From positions 1-64,000 of the forward strand of contig LDWW01000001.1 of assembly GCA_001045525.1 (NCBI GenBank): a stretch of 64,000 nt of DNA, in the 5' to 3' direction. Numbering within the stretch: the first letter of the stretch is position 1; each line of letters starts with the position of its first letter. The position numbers and the translations under genes were made by a program. The notes under the pieces are model-generated. The model was given only the letters and a program-made list of their open reading frames with translations. It did not search any database and was not told the DNA's origin. Origin of the DNA: Chitinispirillum alkaliphilum. Its GTDB lineage: Bacteria; Fibrobacterota; Chitinivibrionia; Chitinivibrionales; Chitinispirillaceae. Shown piece by piece: positions 38,678 through 48,844 of this stretch.

Positions 38678-40297
38678 TTAAAAATAAAATCCGCCATAAA
38701 GCGACAACCTCGATCTACCCCTGTCCTCTTTCAGGTCAATTTCGTACAGAGCATCTACTCTGAAAAGCCCAAAAGGATCAAAGTTCCAGTAAATGCCTGG
38801 ACGCAGATGGTGAATTTTCCCTTCGCTCTTCAGAAACTCTTTTGTGTTTGAATCTGGAAATTCATTGCCCGGGACATCATCCTGAAAGACATGGTCAATG
38901 GACCCTCCCCGGGTGTGTGGGTTTCGCTCAATTGAGCTCAGGCGTATTCCCACACTGTTGCGGTTTGAGATTCCCAGATCTGCATATGCCAGCACTGCTC
39001 TTGAGTTTGGCCCAAAAGGGGAGCCAAGAGGCTGATCGAAATGGTCAAACCTGTGACTCCCCCCGTAAAAGTGAGTATACACCCAGGGTTCAACTCTGGA
39101 GTATTCTATGCCTGAAGAGAAATCTTTACCAAACAGTGTTCCATACCAGGCCATACCGGCGGTAATTGCCCATTTGTTACCCCAGTCATCACTGAAGATC
39201 TGCCATGGTGAAAGTATATCATCGATATGAAACTCACCGTAAAAGAGAAAGTTTTCCGGCCAGGTGAGTGAAAAATCAAGGGAGATTGCTGCGTTGTCTC
39301 TGTCACCGAGATAGTGTTCCACGATTACAAAAGGGACAAAAGGGATAAGGTAGGCGATTTCAAGCTGTCTTTCCTGCCGTTCTTCCTTGTAGTAAGCATC
39401 TCTGAGTGAGTTGTGAGGATCATTTGGTCCCTGCTGATCAGTAGTGCTGCCGTTTATGATTATCTCATTAAGTCCCACATGAAGTGCACGCCATCTGCCT
39501 GAAAGTCTGTGTGCATAGATATATTTGCGTTTGTCCCTTTGTGATTGCAGTAATCCTGCGAGATGGTAATACCGTACCGGGCCCATATCCAGTTCTGCTT
39601 TTGCATAGGTGATCGGGGGAGCAAGACCGGAAAGGGTGTTTGGGTAAAACTGTGCTGGTCCGAGCTTGAGGTAATCGATCGCTAAGGCGAGGTCTATTCT
39701 GTTTAAGGAGATATTTATTCCACCCCTTGGCAGGTCTGAAGAGCGAAGGTTTGCCTCTTCGGTGTTTCTGCCATAGAGGTTATAAGGTATACCGTCATAG
39801 GGCTGGTAAGTGCTTGGCCCAAACAGAGTGTCTGAGCGATATTCTGTCCATACATCCACTTCAGAATAAAATGAGAGTATGCCAACATTGCCGCTTAGGC
39901 GGGGATTTATAATCCCTCTGCCCCCAATTGCATCATCATTCAGGCTCCCTTCAACATCACCCAGAAGGTTAAGATTGAAATTAATGTGTAAATCTTTTTC
40001 TTCACTCTGATATGAAAATCCATGAAAAGGGGAGAGCCTTTCCTGAAGTCTCAGGAGTTCGTACCGTTCCCTTGGACTTAGTGAACGGCTGTTGTATAAT
40101 GAGTCAAGAGCCTCTGACAGTACCTTTGTGCCGAAAGGCTGGATTCCCGGATCATGGGGATAAAACCCGTATCGGGTTTGCATTCGGTGGAAAAATCTGT
40201 CTAATGCAGGATCAATCCTTACAGAAGGGTTATACTCCGCAGATGAATGGACAAAAATTAAAAATAACAGTGAGAAGGCAAGTGCGATCTGTTTCAA
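38678..40297 (-). CDS. Wzi-like capsule assembly outer-membrane protein
   Basis: The 539-residue protein has a signal peptide ending near HSSA, a helical N-terminal part, and then a long beta-barrel pattern that closes with SLYGGFYF, an aromatic C-terminal residue typical of outer-membrane barrels. The segment WRALHVGLNEIIING resembles the conserved loop of Wzi-type capsule-anchoring proteins. No capsule cluster is nearby, so export or surface anchoring of another polysaccharide is possible. TTG 40297 is the start, supported by AGGAG about 9 bases upstream. Confidence 0.65.
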   Translation of the reverse strand: MKQIALAFSLLFLIFVHSSAEYNPSVRIDPALDRFFHRMQTRYGFYPHDPGIQPFGTKVLSEALDSLYNSRSLSPRERYELLRLQERLSPFHGFSYQSEEKDLHINFNLNLLGDVEGSLNDDAIGGRGIINPRLSGNVGILSFYSEVDVWTEYRSDTLFGPSTYQPYDGIPYNLYGRNTEEANLRSSDLPRGGINISLNRIDLALAIDYLKLGPAQFYPNTLSGLAPPITYAKAELDMGPVRYYHLAGLLQSQRDKRKYIYAHRLSGRWRALHVGLNEIIINGSTTDQQGPNDPHNSLRDAYYKEERQERQLEIAYLIPFVPFVIVEHYLGDRDNAAISLDFSLTWPENFLFYGEFHIDDILSPWQIFSDDWGNKWAITAGMAWYGTLFGKDFSSGIEYSRVEPWVYTHFYGGSHRFDHFDQPLGSPFGPNSRAVLAYADLGISNRNSVGIRLSSIERNPHTRGGSIDHVFQDDVPGNEFPDSNTKEFLKSEGKIHHLRPGIYWNFDPFGLFRVDALYEIDLKEDRGRSRLSLYGGFYF

Positions 40298-40810
40298 TAT
40301 CCTGGCTCCTGAAAAAAACGAGGCATGTTCATGAAGTTACCGGCTTTGTGTTGAAGAAAGAATTAAAAACATAAATCAAATAAACAATATTATTGCAGAT
40401 GCTTGTATTATTCAAGATATATTTATCCCTGTATTTAAATCAACACCTTGAAAATGACCAATCTGCAGATTTATTTATCTTTGCATTTGGATTGGGGGAA
40501 CAAAGGGATAAACAGTTGCAGAGTCCATACCATCATAACGGAACCCATTTATAATCTCTTAGAAAAAACAGGGGCCTGCAGTATCCTGAAAAACCCTGTT
40601 GCTCACAACTGCTTTTTTGAATCCAAAGCAGCTTCATTTTGTTATGTTGCGCCTCAGTTGTGCAACTGCTTTTCCCCACACTGTGCAAAAGTGGTCTAAA
40701 TGCCCGAAAACAGGAAAAAACGGCTAAGAAAGTAGCACATTTGCCCTTTTTTGTACAGGATGATAATTGGATCATTTTCAATTAATTGGGTGCGGTACAG
40801 TGAATTTTTT
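40298..40810. other. Intergenic region, no supported gene
   Basis: About 510 bases between two minus-strand genes. The small frames have no ribosome binding site or recognisable content. Two loosely similar GTTG/CAACTGCTTTT segments (about 40598-40612 and 40657-40672) and a short inverted repeat are the only structure I see; neither is strong. Confidence 0.5.
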
Positions 40811-42391
40811 TTACTTCAACTTTACCCTGTCAATAAAAAAGTCAAAAAATTCTCCCCTCCCAGCCCTGATCTCTACCTTAATATCACTCTCACTGTTTCC
40901 ACCTGATGGCAGGGGGAGTGTGAATCTTTCCCATGAGTTTGTCCTCGGTTCAAAATAACGGGGAACGCTTGTTTGTGTAAAATAAGGCGCATTGAAGTAT
41001 ACCCATTCACCATCTTCGTATCGTATTCTAAACGAAATTTTGCCGCTCCCCCTAAGATCCAGGGCAAGGGAAGTTGCGTGCGGATCAGGGAGAAGTCTGC
41101 ATTTTGCAGCACTGACATTTCGGGTTGGATGTTTACCGGAAATTCTGAGGGAATAGTTTCCAGATGCGGGTTTCAGTGTATCTCTGCGTACGGTGAATTG
41201 TGAGTTGGCAGAAACCCATCCATCTTTTCCGGTTTCAAATTCACCCAAAACAAAGCGCAGGGAACAGGCGGTTTCTTCCATAATCAAATCGGTATCAAAT
41301 GTATAGGGGTGCCGCACAAACCGGGCTTTTATCGGCAGGTGGTCTGAATAGCCTCTGCCTGAGTGGTATCGTTCTCTTCCGCGGAAATGCATCTGCCAGC
41401 GGTAGGGCACTCCATCCCTGAGCAGTTTGCCATCCCAGCAGAAAGCTTTAAAGGAATTGTCGAGGTAGGAAAACCCGCTGCTGTTAAAAAGTGAAGAGGG
41501 CAAAAGTATATGGTCAAGGGTTTGACCTGCACCTCTGAAAATATAGCTCCACCTGTCCTTTTCCGGAAGTTCGAGCCACAGATTATAGTGAAGCAGATTT
41601 TCGGTGTTACTTTTGAGGTCATATTTTTGTGTGTAACTTATGGTGAAACACCCCGGAGTCGTTTGTGCAGTTCCCAACAGGTGATTTATACCTGTTTTCC
41701 CTTCTGTATCATTGAAACCTTCAGTATGGAAAGTAACATACTCGTTGTAATTGGAGTTAAGGTCACCCAAAATGATATAGTCTGTGTTTTTATCCAAAGA
41801 AAGAAGTCGCTCTTTTAAAATGGATGCAGCTTTCAGCCTGTTTGATTCCGGATTGAATTTGGAAGGCCAGTGGTTTATAAACAGTTTGAGAGTGTCATCA
41901 CCCACCAGTATATCAGCTTCAAGAATTGCACGCACCCGCCTTCCTGAGGAGAAGGGTACTGGGTGGCTTTGGGTTCCGGTGATTTTGAATTTTGATAGCA
42001 GTGCAGTTGTAACGGCTGTGGTGGATTCCCCTGTTGCCATATAGGGGAAATGGTCCCCTCTGTTTCTGAGTGTATCCCGAAGTTGTCTGAGGACTCTTCT
42101 GTTTTCGATCTCGCACAGTGCAAGTATATCTGCATTGAGAGCCTGAAGAACATCTGCGGTGTTTTGTGTTTTTGTAATCTGAATATCCCGGGTCCAGTTA
42201 AAGGCGTTTGGGACATATTCAGGGTATTCTGTACCGTCTTTGTAAAAGTCAAACAGATTTTCAACATTGTAAAAAGCAATGGTTATGGTATCGGGAGCAG
42301 GGGATAACGAAATGGGTTCAGGGGGCCGCCTGCAGGAGGCAAGATAGACACAGAGAAGGAGTGCGTACAGGAGAGTACAAGTCTTATTCAT
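40811..42391 (-). CDS. Lipoprotein: endonuclease/exonuclease/phosphatase domain plus C-terminal beta-sandwich
   Basis: The 526-residue protein has a lipoprotein signal with lipobox YLASC near residue 20. Residues about 33-360 match the EEP (DNase I-like) superfamily: IAFYNVENLFD, ILALCEIENRRVL, IILGDLNSNYNEY and YSDHLPIKARF, covering the Asn, Glu, Asp-x-Asn and Asp-His catalytic positions. The C-terminal 155 residues look like a carbohydrate-binding beta-sandwich (SLRFVLGEFETGKDGWV to the end). The enzyme is probably anchored to the outer membrane and could act on extracellular DNA or a phosphoester. AAGGG lies upstream of ATG 42391. Confidence 0.85.
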   Translation of the reverse strand: MNKTCTLLYALLLCVYLASCRRPPEPISLSPAPDTITIAFYNVENLFDFYKDGTEYPEYVPNAFNWTRDIQITKTQNTADVLQALNADILALCEIENRRVLRQLRDTLRNRGDHFPYMATGESTTAVTTALLSKFKITGTQSHPVPFSSGRRVRAILEADILVGDDTLKLFINHWPSKFNPESNRLKAASILKERLLSLDKNTDYIILGDLNSNYNEYVTFHTEGFNDTEGKTGINHLLGTAQTTPGCFTISYTQKYDLKSNTENLLHYNLWLELPEKDRWSYIFRGAGQTLDHILLPSSLFNSSGFSYLDNSFKAFCWDGKLLRDGVPYRWQMHFRGRERYHSGRGYSDHLPIKARFVRHPYTFDTDLIMEETACSLRFVLGEFETGKDGWVSANSQFTVRRDTLKPASGNYSLRISGKHPTRNVSAAKCRLLPDPHATSLALDLRGSGKISFRIRYEDGEWVYFNAPYFTQTSVPRYFEPRTNSWERFTLPLPSGGNSESDIKVEIRAGRGEFFDFFIDRVKLK

Positions 42392-42625
42392 TCTCTTGCC
42401 CTTAAAGCTGGGTGGCAGGGATTACCTAATTGAGAATATATAAAATGGGAAAGTATGAAGTGGAAGGGGATTGTATTTGAACTGTTTTTTTGGGCATTCT
42501 GAAACTTAACACACTCAAACATAAGTATAAGAACACTCCTAAATGTCTCGAATCTTATTTGTTGTGTTTACATATACAATTTTTTATATTCACATTCAAA
42601 TCAAATCCGGAAAGGACGGAGTTTT

Positions 42626-43913
42626 ATGCTTGTCAAAATTGTTGCATTTGTTCTTTTATCGCTTTCTTTTCCAGCGCAGGCTTTATTATATCAAGCTGGT
42701 ATAACATCGGAGTTTCCTTCAGGTGCACGTTCATTGGGTATGGGAGAGGTTGGTGTTGCACTGGCCAATGATGAGAACGTCTCATTTTATAATCCAGCGG
42801 GTCTTGGGTTCTTCAACCAAAGATGGCAGGGAGGAGCAGTTTGTAGGTTCTCTGAAATACTTTTGCCAGTTCTCCGCATTCCTGGCCTGTGGCATAAAAA
42901 ATTCGCTGCCGTTTATCAGCCTGCAGGATTAAGAGCTGGGGGGTTCGCTATTGATCTTAATATCTTAAATTTTGGAAGAACAGAAGACATTTCGGGAATA
43001 AGAATTAATGATAATTATGAATATGTAATTAGTGCAGGATGGGGTTACCAGTTCCTAAAGACGGAAAGGGCAAATCACAGTGCTGGTATAAATATGAAAT
43101 TTATTGAATCAAACCTTTTCGAATATTTTCCTCAAATGGAAGCAATGTCTGACTCCTTAGAATATTACTATGTTAAGGAAGGTGATTACTATGTTAGTTA
43201 TTCAGATAGGGGGATGTATTTTTACGAACGGGATAAAGGCGGGTATTACAGGACACATTATGAACCTGCTAATTTTCAGGGAAAAACATTTGCATTTGAT
43301 TTAGGATATTTGGTAAACTGGAACAGGTCCATGCGCTTTGGGGTAACACTGGTAAATATTGGTGCACCAATAAAATATTCTTTGGAGTTACTTGAAGATT
43401 CTCTTGTAGTCGTTTGAATCTGAAAACGTTTTAAGGCCTTTACCATTTGGTATAAATCTGGCACTTGGATATCATGATGAATTTGACATCAATCAACTTC
43501 GTGCTTTTGAGGTAAGTGCAGAAATCCGATTGCACCGTGATTTTGCAAGAAGATTCTATGATGGTAAGCGCCCGGATCCTTTTTACCGGGCTTTCTACAA
43601 AAGCTTTGATACTACATTCAATGCGTTCATGGATCAGTTTCAAGTAAATATGGGCGCTGAAGCGGTTTTCTTGAATACCGGAATCTTGAGATCTGGAGTG
43701 TTGTATGATTATTCCGGCCAGCGGCATGAATTGCAGTCTGGCCTGGGGCTTAGAATGTTTAACCATTTCCAAATTGACCACTACATAATATACGCTCCAG
43801 AAGGTTTTTGGAGAAATCATGGAAAAAGACATAAACAATGGGGGATTAGTTTCACTTTTTACAACATGCTCAACTGGAGTGAACAGGATAAACGCTGGTG
43901 GAGAAGAGGCTGA
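42626..43913 (+). pseudogene. PorV/PorQ-like outer-membrane protein gene with a frameshift
   Basis: The first frame (42626-43417) encodes a signal peptide, then FPSGARSLGMGEVGVALAND and FYNPAGLG, the hallmark start of PorV/PorQ barrels. It ends at a TGA right after a strand ending LELLEDSLVVV. The next frame (+1) carries on without a break from about 43410 (SFESENVLRPLPFGINLALGYHD) to the stop at 43913, giving a normal barrel of about 428 residues in all. The shift occurs at GTT-TGA-A. Either a one-base insertion (mutation or sequencing error) or a programmed +1 shift explains it. AGGACGGAG precedes ATG 42626. Confidence 0.8.
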
Positions 43914-43969
43914 TTACTCCCAAGTGATGTCAAATTCGGGGTACCTTTTTCTGGAATGCCTCTGCGTTC

Positions 43970-44006
43970 TGCAACTCTTTAATCAGAGAGTTGCAAATTT
44001 TTTTTC
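43970..44006 (+). terminator. Intrinsic terminator after the PorV-like gene
   Basis: TGCAACTCT (43970-43978) and AGAGTTGCA (43987-43995) form a 9-bp stem followed by AATTTTTTTTTC. It lies 57 bases past the stop of the second reading frame, so that frame belongs to the transcription unit. The rest of 43914-44254 holds no gene. Confidence 0.85.
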
Positions 44007-44254
44007 TGCATTCTCTTCGATTTTTCTGGAAAACGGACTTTGTTCCCTCTAAATAGCTGCAGAAAGTTTTTGCTATCGGGTTAATCCTTTTTCACTGCAC
44101 AATTTTCCCCCGTAAACTCTACACCCGACCCTTCTTCACTCCCGCATATCTCACCAGCTCAAAACTTAAACTTCTGCGGGTTGCTTTATTCGGAGGGAAA
44201 CTGATATTTTTTGATTGTGATTACATTGTATGCAAAATAAAAGGAGCTTTTATA

Positions 44255-46441
44255 GTGAAAAAATCACTGATCGTTATGGTGTTATTTCTGGCGGGAGCTT
44301 CAGAGCTACTGTCAGGATCTTATTTCCCCTATCCGGTGAACTGGAGTGGTGTACCTTTCTTACAGAACGGAGATTATGAAGAGGCGCTGGCCCAGTGGAC
44401 AACAGGTGAAGTTTCTGACACCTCATACCATTTCTTCAAACTTGGGCTTTTGCATGTCAGAAAAGGTAATTATGATGAGGCCGCTTCAAAATTCAACGCT
44501 ATAATTGAAAGGGAAAGCGAGTTAGCTCCTTTGGCCTTTGAGCAGATGGCTTTTCTGCACACCCAGCAAAAAATGTACAGTGAAGCACTGGGCTTTTTTG
44601 GGAAGATGTTTGACTACACACTTCCAGATGGCTTTCGAGATCATATTTTCCAAAATGTTCATGATCTGATCTCTCTTGATACCAGTCTTAAGACCAATGA
44701 TTCCTGGTTTGATGATTACAAAAGGTGGGAAATCAAGATGTTAGCTGTAGGGATTGGTGAGTACCTGGTTCACTGTGATTCGCTTATCGGGTCTGAACAA
44801 TGGGATTCGCTTGCTTCTTCACTAACCAATACTCTGCCATTACTCGATTCCCGCGGACGTTGCAGGGCCATTTCACATTTAGCAGCTTCACTTTATGAAC
44901 CGGAGGCTTTAACGGGTGAATTTCTCTTTTCTATGGCTAAATGGGCACATGAATGCAGACATAACGTCATAGCTGATCAGCTCTTATCTTCTGCCCGCAG
45001 CAGAGAGGATTTTTCGACTGCTGTGAGAGCGAGAGATGCTTTGCTTCTGGATGCAGATATTGCATTTGGCAGAGGACAGTTTGACAGGGCTGCCCGGCTA
45101 TACCAGAACTACGATCGCAGGTTTGGTAACGAATCCCGGGTCGTTATGCAGATAGCCCGGGCATATCGCCGTAAGGGAGACCGGGCGAGTGCAGATCGCT
45201 GGTATGATGCTCATTTGCGCGTTTTCCCTTCACATGCCAGTTCGCAGGAGATACGCTGGCTGAGGGCCTGGGATCATGAAATCGCAGGAAACTACAGGCA
45301 GGCAGCCACAAAATATCGCCAGATTATGGCCCGTTCAACCGGCAGACGTGCCCAGGAGTCACATTTGCGCCATGCTTTGTGTCATTACAGGCTGGGAGAA
45401 TATGATTCGGCAGTAAAGCATCTTGGCGATTTTATGAAAAAATACCCCCGGTCAACTTTTTTGTGGGCTGCGATGTTCTGGCAGGGAAAGAGCTATCTTG
45501 CCCAGGACAGAAATGACGATGCGTTCAGATTGTTTAGAAATCTCAGCAGACTCGATCCGGCAGATTACTATGCACACCGCGCTCGCCAGATTATGAAAGA
45601 GCAGGGTGAGGAAGTATCGGAAATGAAAATTTGGGCGACATCCGAAAATCCTGAAGTGCATGCCTGGCTTGATTCCATATCACCCTCATCCAAAAAGCCG
45701 CTCACCAGGGCTGATAGCCTGAATTTGCGCTTTGGTGCTATATTGGCTCTGCAGGGCAGACCTGAACTTGCGGATATATTTCTGGGATACCTTGAGCGCT
45801 CTTACCATGGAAACCTGAGGCTTCAGTTTGATCTTGCCAATATTTACTCGATGGCTGGTTCTGAAGCGCTGGCTTTCAGTGTCGCCAGGCGCCTGGCGTG
45901 GCGCATTCCCGTAGAGCACAGAGAGAATATGCCGGTTTCGATCTATACGCTTATGTACCCTACATTCTATTCTGAGGTCATAACTGAATATGCCCGCAAG
46001 TTTGAAGTGGATCCACTGCTGGTAAGCTCTGTGATGCGTCAGGAGAGTATATTTGACAAGTTGATTGTTTCTCCTGCAGGAGCAATAGGGTTGATGCAGA
46101 TTATGCCTGCAACTGGGAGAATGATCGCTTCTGAACGGAATGAGGTTTTTGAGGTCGATTCTCTTTATAGCCCTGTACTCAATATCCGTTTTGGTACCTA
46201 TTACATAAATAAACGGCTGAACCAGTTTGAAAACAACAAGGTCCTTATGCTTGCCTCCTACAATGCGGGACCGCATAATGCACAGAGGTGGTATAATCGT
46301 AACAAAGATTCTGAGTTTGATCTGTTTGTGGAGGATATTGGTTTTACTGAAACCAGAAATTATATAAAAAAGGTACTTGGAAACTACTGGACCTATCAGC
46401 AGTTATCAAATTTACCGGAATATTCCGGGTTTGGGTTATAA
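44255..46441 (+). CDS. TPR-containing soluble lytic transglycosylase
   Basis: The 728-residue protein has a signal peptide (about 1-20), a long TPR-like superhelix (about 40-560, for example LGLLHVRKGNYDEAASKFNAI), and a C-terminal lysozyme-like SLT domain. The catalytic Glu597 lies in VMRQESIFDK, followed by SPAGAIGLMQIMPATG and ASYNAGPHNAQRW. This is the Slt70 layout: periplasmic cleavage of peptidoglycan with release of anhydromuropeptides. GTG 44255 is the start, with AAGGAG 8 bases upstream. Confidence 0.93.
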   Translation: MKKSLIVMVLFLAGASELLSGSYFPYPVNWSGVPFLQNGDYEEALAQWTTGEVSDTSYHFFKLGLLHVRKGNYDEAASKFNAIIERESELAPLAFEQMAFLHTQQKMYSEALGFFGKMFDYTLPDGFRDHIFQNVHDLISLDTSLKTNDSWFDDYKRWEIKMLAVGIGEYLVHCDSLIGSEQWDSLASSLTNTLPLLDSRGRCRAISHLAASLYEPEALTGEFLFSMAKWAHECRHNVIADQLLSSARSREDFSTAVRARDALLLDADIAFGRGQFDRAARLYQNYDRRFGNESRVVMQIARAYRRKGDRASADRWYDAHLRVFPSHASSQEIRWLRAWDHEIAGNYRQAATKYRQIMARSTGRRAQESHLRHALCHYRLGEYDSAVKHLGDFMKKYPRSTFLWAAMFWQGKSYLAQDRNDDAFRLFRNLSRLDPADYYAHRARQIMKEQGEEVSEMKIWATSENPEVHAWLDSISPSSKKPLTRADSLNLRFGAILALQGRPELADIFLGYLERSYHGNLRLQFDLANIYSMAGSEALAFSVARRLAWRIPVEHRENMPVSIYTLMYPTFYSEVITEYARKFEVDPLLVSSVMRQESIFDKLIVSPAGAIGLMQIMPATGRMIASERNEVFEVDSLYSPVLNIRFGTYYINKRLNQFENNKVLMLASYNAGPHNAQRWYNRNKDSEFDLFVEDIGFTETRNYIKKVLGNYWTYQQLSNLPEYSGFGL

Positions 46442-46475
46442 ATCTGAATTTTTGGCAGATTATACTGTATATTGT

Positions 46476-46507
46476 AAAACAGTAGGCGTTACATATTTTA
46501 CTGTTTT
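46476..46507 (+). terminator. Hairpin after the lytic transglycosylase gene
   Basis: AAAACAGTA (46476-46484) and TACTGTTTT (46499-46507) form a 9-bp stem whose right arm ends in T residues. It lies 35 bases past the stop codon. Confidence 0.5.
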
Positions 46508-46544
46508 GTTGTGGGTGAAGATTTAAGCAAGGGAGGGACGGTCT

Positions 46545-47486
46545 ATGTGTAAGTTAATGATTGTACTGTTGATTTCGGGAGTTTTATTTGGTGGTTACGG
46601 AAGAGCTGACTCGGTCTGTTATATGCAGCCGGTAGGTTGGAAAATTTTCTCTTCTGAGACACCAGTAAGCAATTTTACTGTTCAGGGAAATCTGCTCTGG
46701 TATTCAAATGAGGAAGGAGTTTTCTCGTTTGATAAAAGACGTAACACGCTTCAGAGTTACTCAGATTTGGGTGGTATTTCAGCCTCTGATGTCAGCAGTA
46801 TGACCGTTGATGCCGCAGGACGGGTTTGGATTGGAGGACCTGAAGGGGTTGCGGTCAGAGATGGTGGTTTTAAAGTTTACAACGAACAGAATGGGCTTCC
46901 TGCCAGCAACGTGCTCTCTCTTGTGGCACAGACCTCAGGTCCTGTTTGGGTGGGTACAGAAGACGGATTGGCTCAGTACAATAACGGAAACTGGGTGATA
47001 TTCAAAACTGAGGACGGCTTGGCCAGTAACAGAATTCAGGCTCTGGCAGTTGATAGCAGTGGCTCTGTTTGGGCTGGAACAAATCGTGGAATATCTGTTT
47101 ATAACGGAAGTAACTGGACCACTTACGATATGAATAACGGCTTATCATGGAATGATACCAGAGCCCTTGCAGTAGACAGCAGGGAAGGCACGGTCTGGGC
47201 TGCTGTCGGCGAGAGAGATATTAACTGTTTCAATGGTGAAAACTGGCGCATTTTTATGCAGATTGAACCTGATATTACTTCGATAATGGCAGACACACAC
47301 AGCAGAATTTGGTTTGGCACCAAAAACGGGTTATTGCGATTCAATGGTCAGGAGTGGATTGATGACTCGGAGAGGTTTGGTTTCCAGGTAGAGCAGGTTT
47401 CAGGGATGTATAGGGATAGTCAGGGGAATCTGTGGTATGGAATCGAGTCGGGAGTGCTGAAATTCGATAATCCTTACCCTTTTTAA
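46545..47486 (+). CDS. Secreted beta-propeller of the two-component-regulator type
   Basis: The 313-residue protein has a signal peptide ending near GRADS and about six repeats of a propeller blade (GRVWIGGPEGVAV, GPVWVGTEDGLAQY, GSVWAGTNRGISVY, SRIWFGTKNGLLRF, GNLWYGIESGVLKF). This blade type normally forms the sensor half of hybrid two-component systems in Bacteroidota. Here it stands alone, with no kinase or membrane helix, so it may bind a glycan or another envelope protein in the periplasm. GGGAGGGA precedes ATG 46545. Confidence 0.85.
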   Translation: MCKLMIVLLISGVLFGGYGRADSVCYMQPVGWKIFSSETPVSNFTVQGNLLWYSNEEGVFSFDKRRNTLQSYSDLGGISASDVSSMTVDAAGRVWIGGPEGVAVRDGGFKVYNEQNGLPASNVLSLVAQTSGPVWVGTEDGLAQYNNGNWVIFKTEDGLASNRIQALAVDSSGSVWAGTNRGISVYNGSNWTTYDMNNGLSWNDTRALAVDSREGTVWAAVGERDINCFNGENWRIFMQIEPDITSIMADTHSRIWFGTKNGLLRFNGQEWIDDSERFGFQVEQVSGMYRDSQGNLWYGIESGVLKFDNPYPF

Positions 47487-47694
47487 TCGGCATGGTAATT
47501 GCGATTATAGACTTCCGCTCTGGGTTTGGAGCTCCCTTTTCAGGATTGTAAAGTTGTTTTAGGCAGTAACTGTAGTTCAAAATTTCCCAAATTTGCAATT
47601 TCACTATGCAGGTTTGGGAATTAGTTTTTGCAGGGCCAAAAAAATATTACTGAACAATTTCATCATCTGCTTTTCAGGGAGGAGTTTTATTCGT

Positions 47695-48822
47695 ATGGGA
47701 AAGATCAAGATAGCGATTGTGGGGGTAGGTAATTGTACCAGTTCTCTTCTCCAGGGCATAGAGTATTACCGCAACAGAAGTGCTGAGGAGGCTATAGGAC
47801 TGATGCACTGGGACATCGGTGGGTATTGTCCCGGTGATATCGAAGTTGTTGCGGCTTTCGATATAGACAGACGCAAAGTAGGTATGGATATTAACAGGGC
47901 AATTTTTTCCAAACCCAATTCTACCACGGTTTTCTGTCCCGATATGCCCGAGTCAGGAGTGGTGGTTGAGATGGGACAGGTGTTGGACGGGGTTTCAGAG
48001 CATATGGCTGACTATGACGAAAATGAGTCATTTCTCATGTGTGAAAATGAACAGCCGGATCAGCAGAAAGTAGTACAGATCCTTAAAAACTCCGGTGCTG
48101 AGATGTTGCTTAATTATCTGCCGGTCGGTTCTGAGGAAGCTACAAGATTCTATGCCCAATGTGCTCTGGATGCCGGAATGGGTTTTATAAACAACATTCC
48201 CGTCTTTATTGCAAGTGATCCGCAGTGGGCGAAAAAATTTGAAGAGCAGAATTTGCCGATCATTGGAGATGATATCAAGGCTCAGCTGGGCGCAACTATC
48301 ACTCACCGAACCCTTACTGATCTTTTCAACAAAAGGGGAGTGAAGCTTGAGCGCACATATCAGCTTAATACCGGCGGAAACACCGATTTTCTGAATATGC
48401 TTAATAAAAGCAGACTCAAATCAAAAAAAGAGTCCAAAACGGAAGCGGTTCAGGCTGTAACTGCACAGCGACTTACAGACAGAGATATTCATGTGGGACC
48501 AAGCGATTACGTTCCCTGGCAAAACGATCAGAAGATATGTTTCATCCGTATGGAAGGAAAAATGTTCGGTGATGTTCCAATGAATCTTGAGTTAAGACTT
48601 TCTGTTGAAGATTCGCCCAATTCCGCAGGTGTGGCGATAGATTCTATTCGCTGCTGCAAACTGGCACTTAATGCCCGCAGGGGTGGAGTGCTCAATGCTC
48701 CCTCATCATATTTCTGTAAACATCCCCCACGTCAGTGTACCGATGAAGAGGCATACAGAGGAGTTGAGGAGTTTATAAAAGAGTACAATGTGCAACCAAC
48801 AGAATCAGTTTTACGTGTTTAG
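47695..48822 (+). CDS. ino1: Inositol-3-phosphate (myo-inositol-1-phosphate) synthase
   Basis: The 375-residue enzyme isomerises glucose-6-phosphate to inositol-phosphate with a tightly bound NAD. It shows KIAIVGVGNCTSSLLQGIEYYR at the start, then INNIPVFIASDP, GDDIKAQLGATITHR, QLNTGGNTDFLNM and SEDSPNSAGVAIDSIRC-like motifs (here VEDSPNSAGVAIDSIRCCK). The length matches the short prokaryotic form. ATG 47695 has AGGAG about 10 bases upstream and begins right at the Rossmann strand; the frame extends 35 codons upstream without support. No phosphatidylinositol synthase is adjacent. Confidence 0.93.
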   Translation: MGKIKIAIVGVGNCTSSLLQGIEYYRNRSAEEAIGLMHWDIGGYCPGDIEVVAAFDIDRRKVGMDINRAIFSKPNSTTVFCPDMPESGVVVEMGQVLDGVSEHMADYDENESFLMCENEQPDQQKVVQILKNSGAEMLLNYLPVGSEEATRFYAQCALDAGMGFINNIPVFIASDPQWAKKFEEQNLPIIGDDIKAQLGATITHRTLTDLFNKRGVKLERTYQLNTGGNTDFLNMLNKSRLKSKKESKTEAVQAVTAQRLTDRDIHVGPSDYVPWQNDQKICFIRMEGKMFGDVPMNLELRLSVEDSPNSAGVAIDSIRCCKLALNARRGGVLNAPSSYFCKHPPRQCTDEEAYRGVEEFIKEYNVQPTESVLRV

Positions 48823-48844
48823 AAAACTCAAAAGTTTTTCTAAA
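48818..48844. terminator. Bidirectional hairpin covering both stop codons
   Basis: TTTAGAAAACT and AGTTTTTCTAAA form a nearly perfect stem that spans the stop codons of both converging genes, with T-rich arms on either strand. Confidence 0.5.

Noticed and set aside
41875-42279. Minus-strand frame of 134 codons within the EEP nuclease gene
   Set aside because: Out-of-frame shadow of the nuclease gene on the same strand.
45686-46276. Antisense frame of 196 codons inside the lytic transglycosylase gene
   Set aside because: A shadow of the catalytic domain coding strand, rich in His/Arg and without a ribosome binding site.
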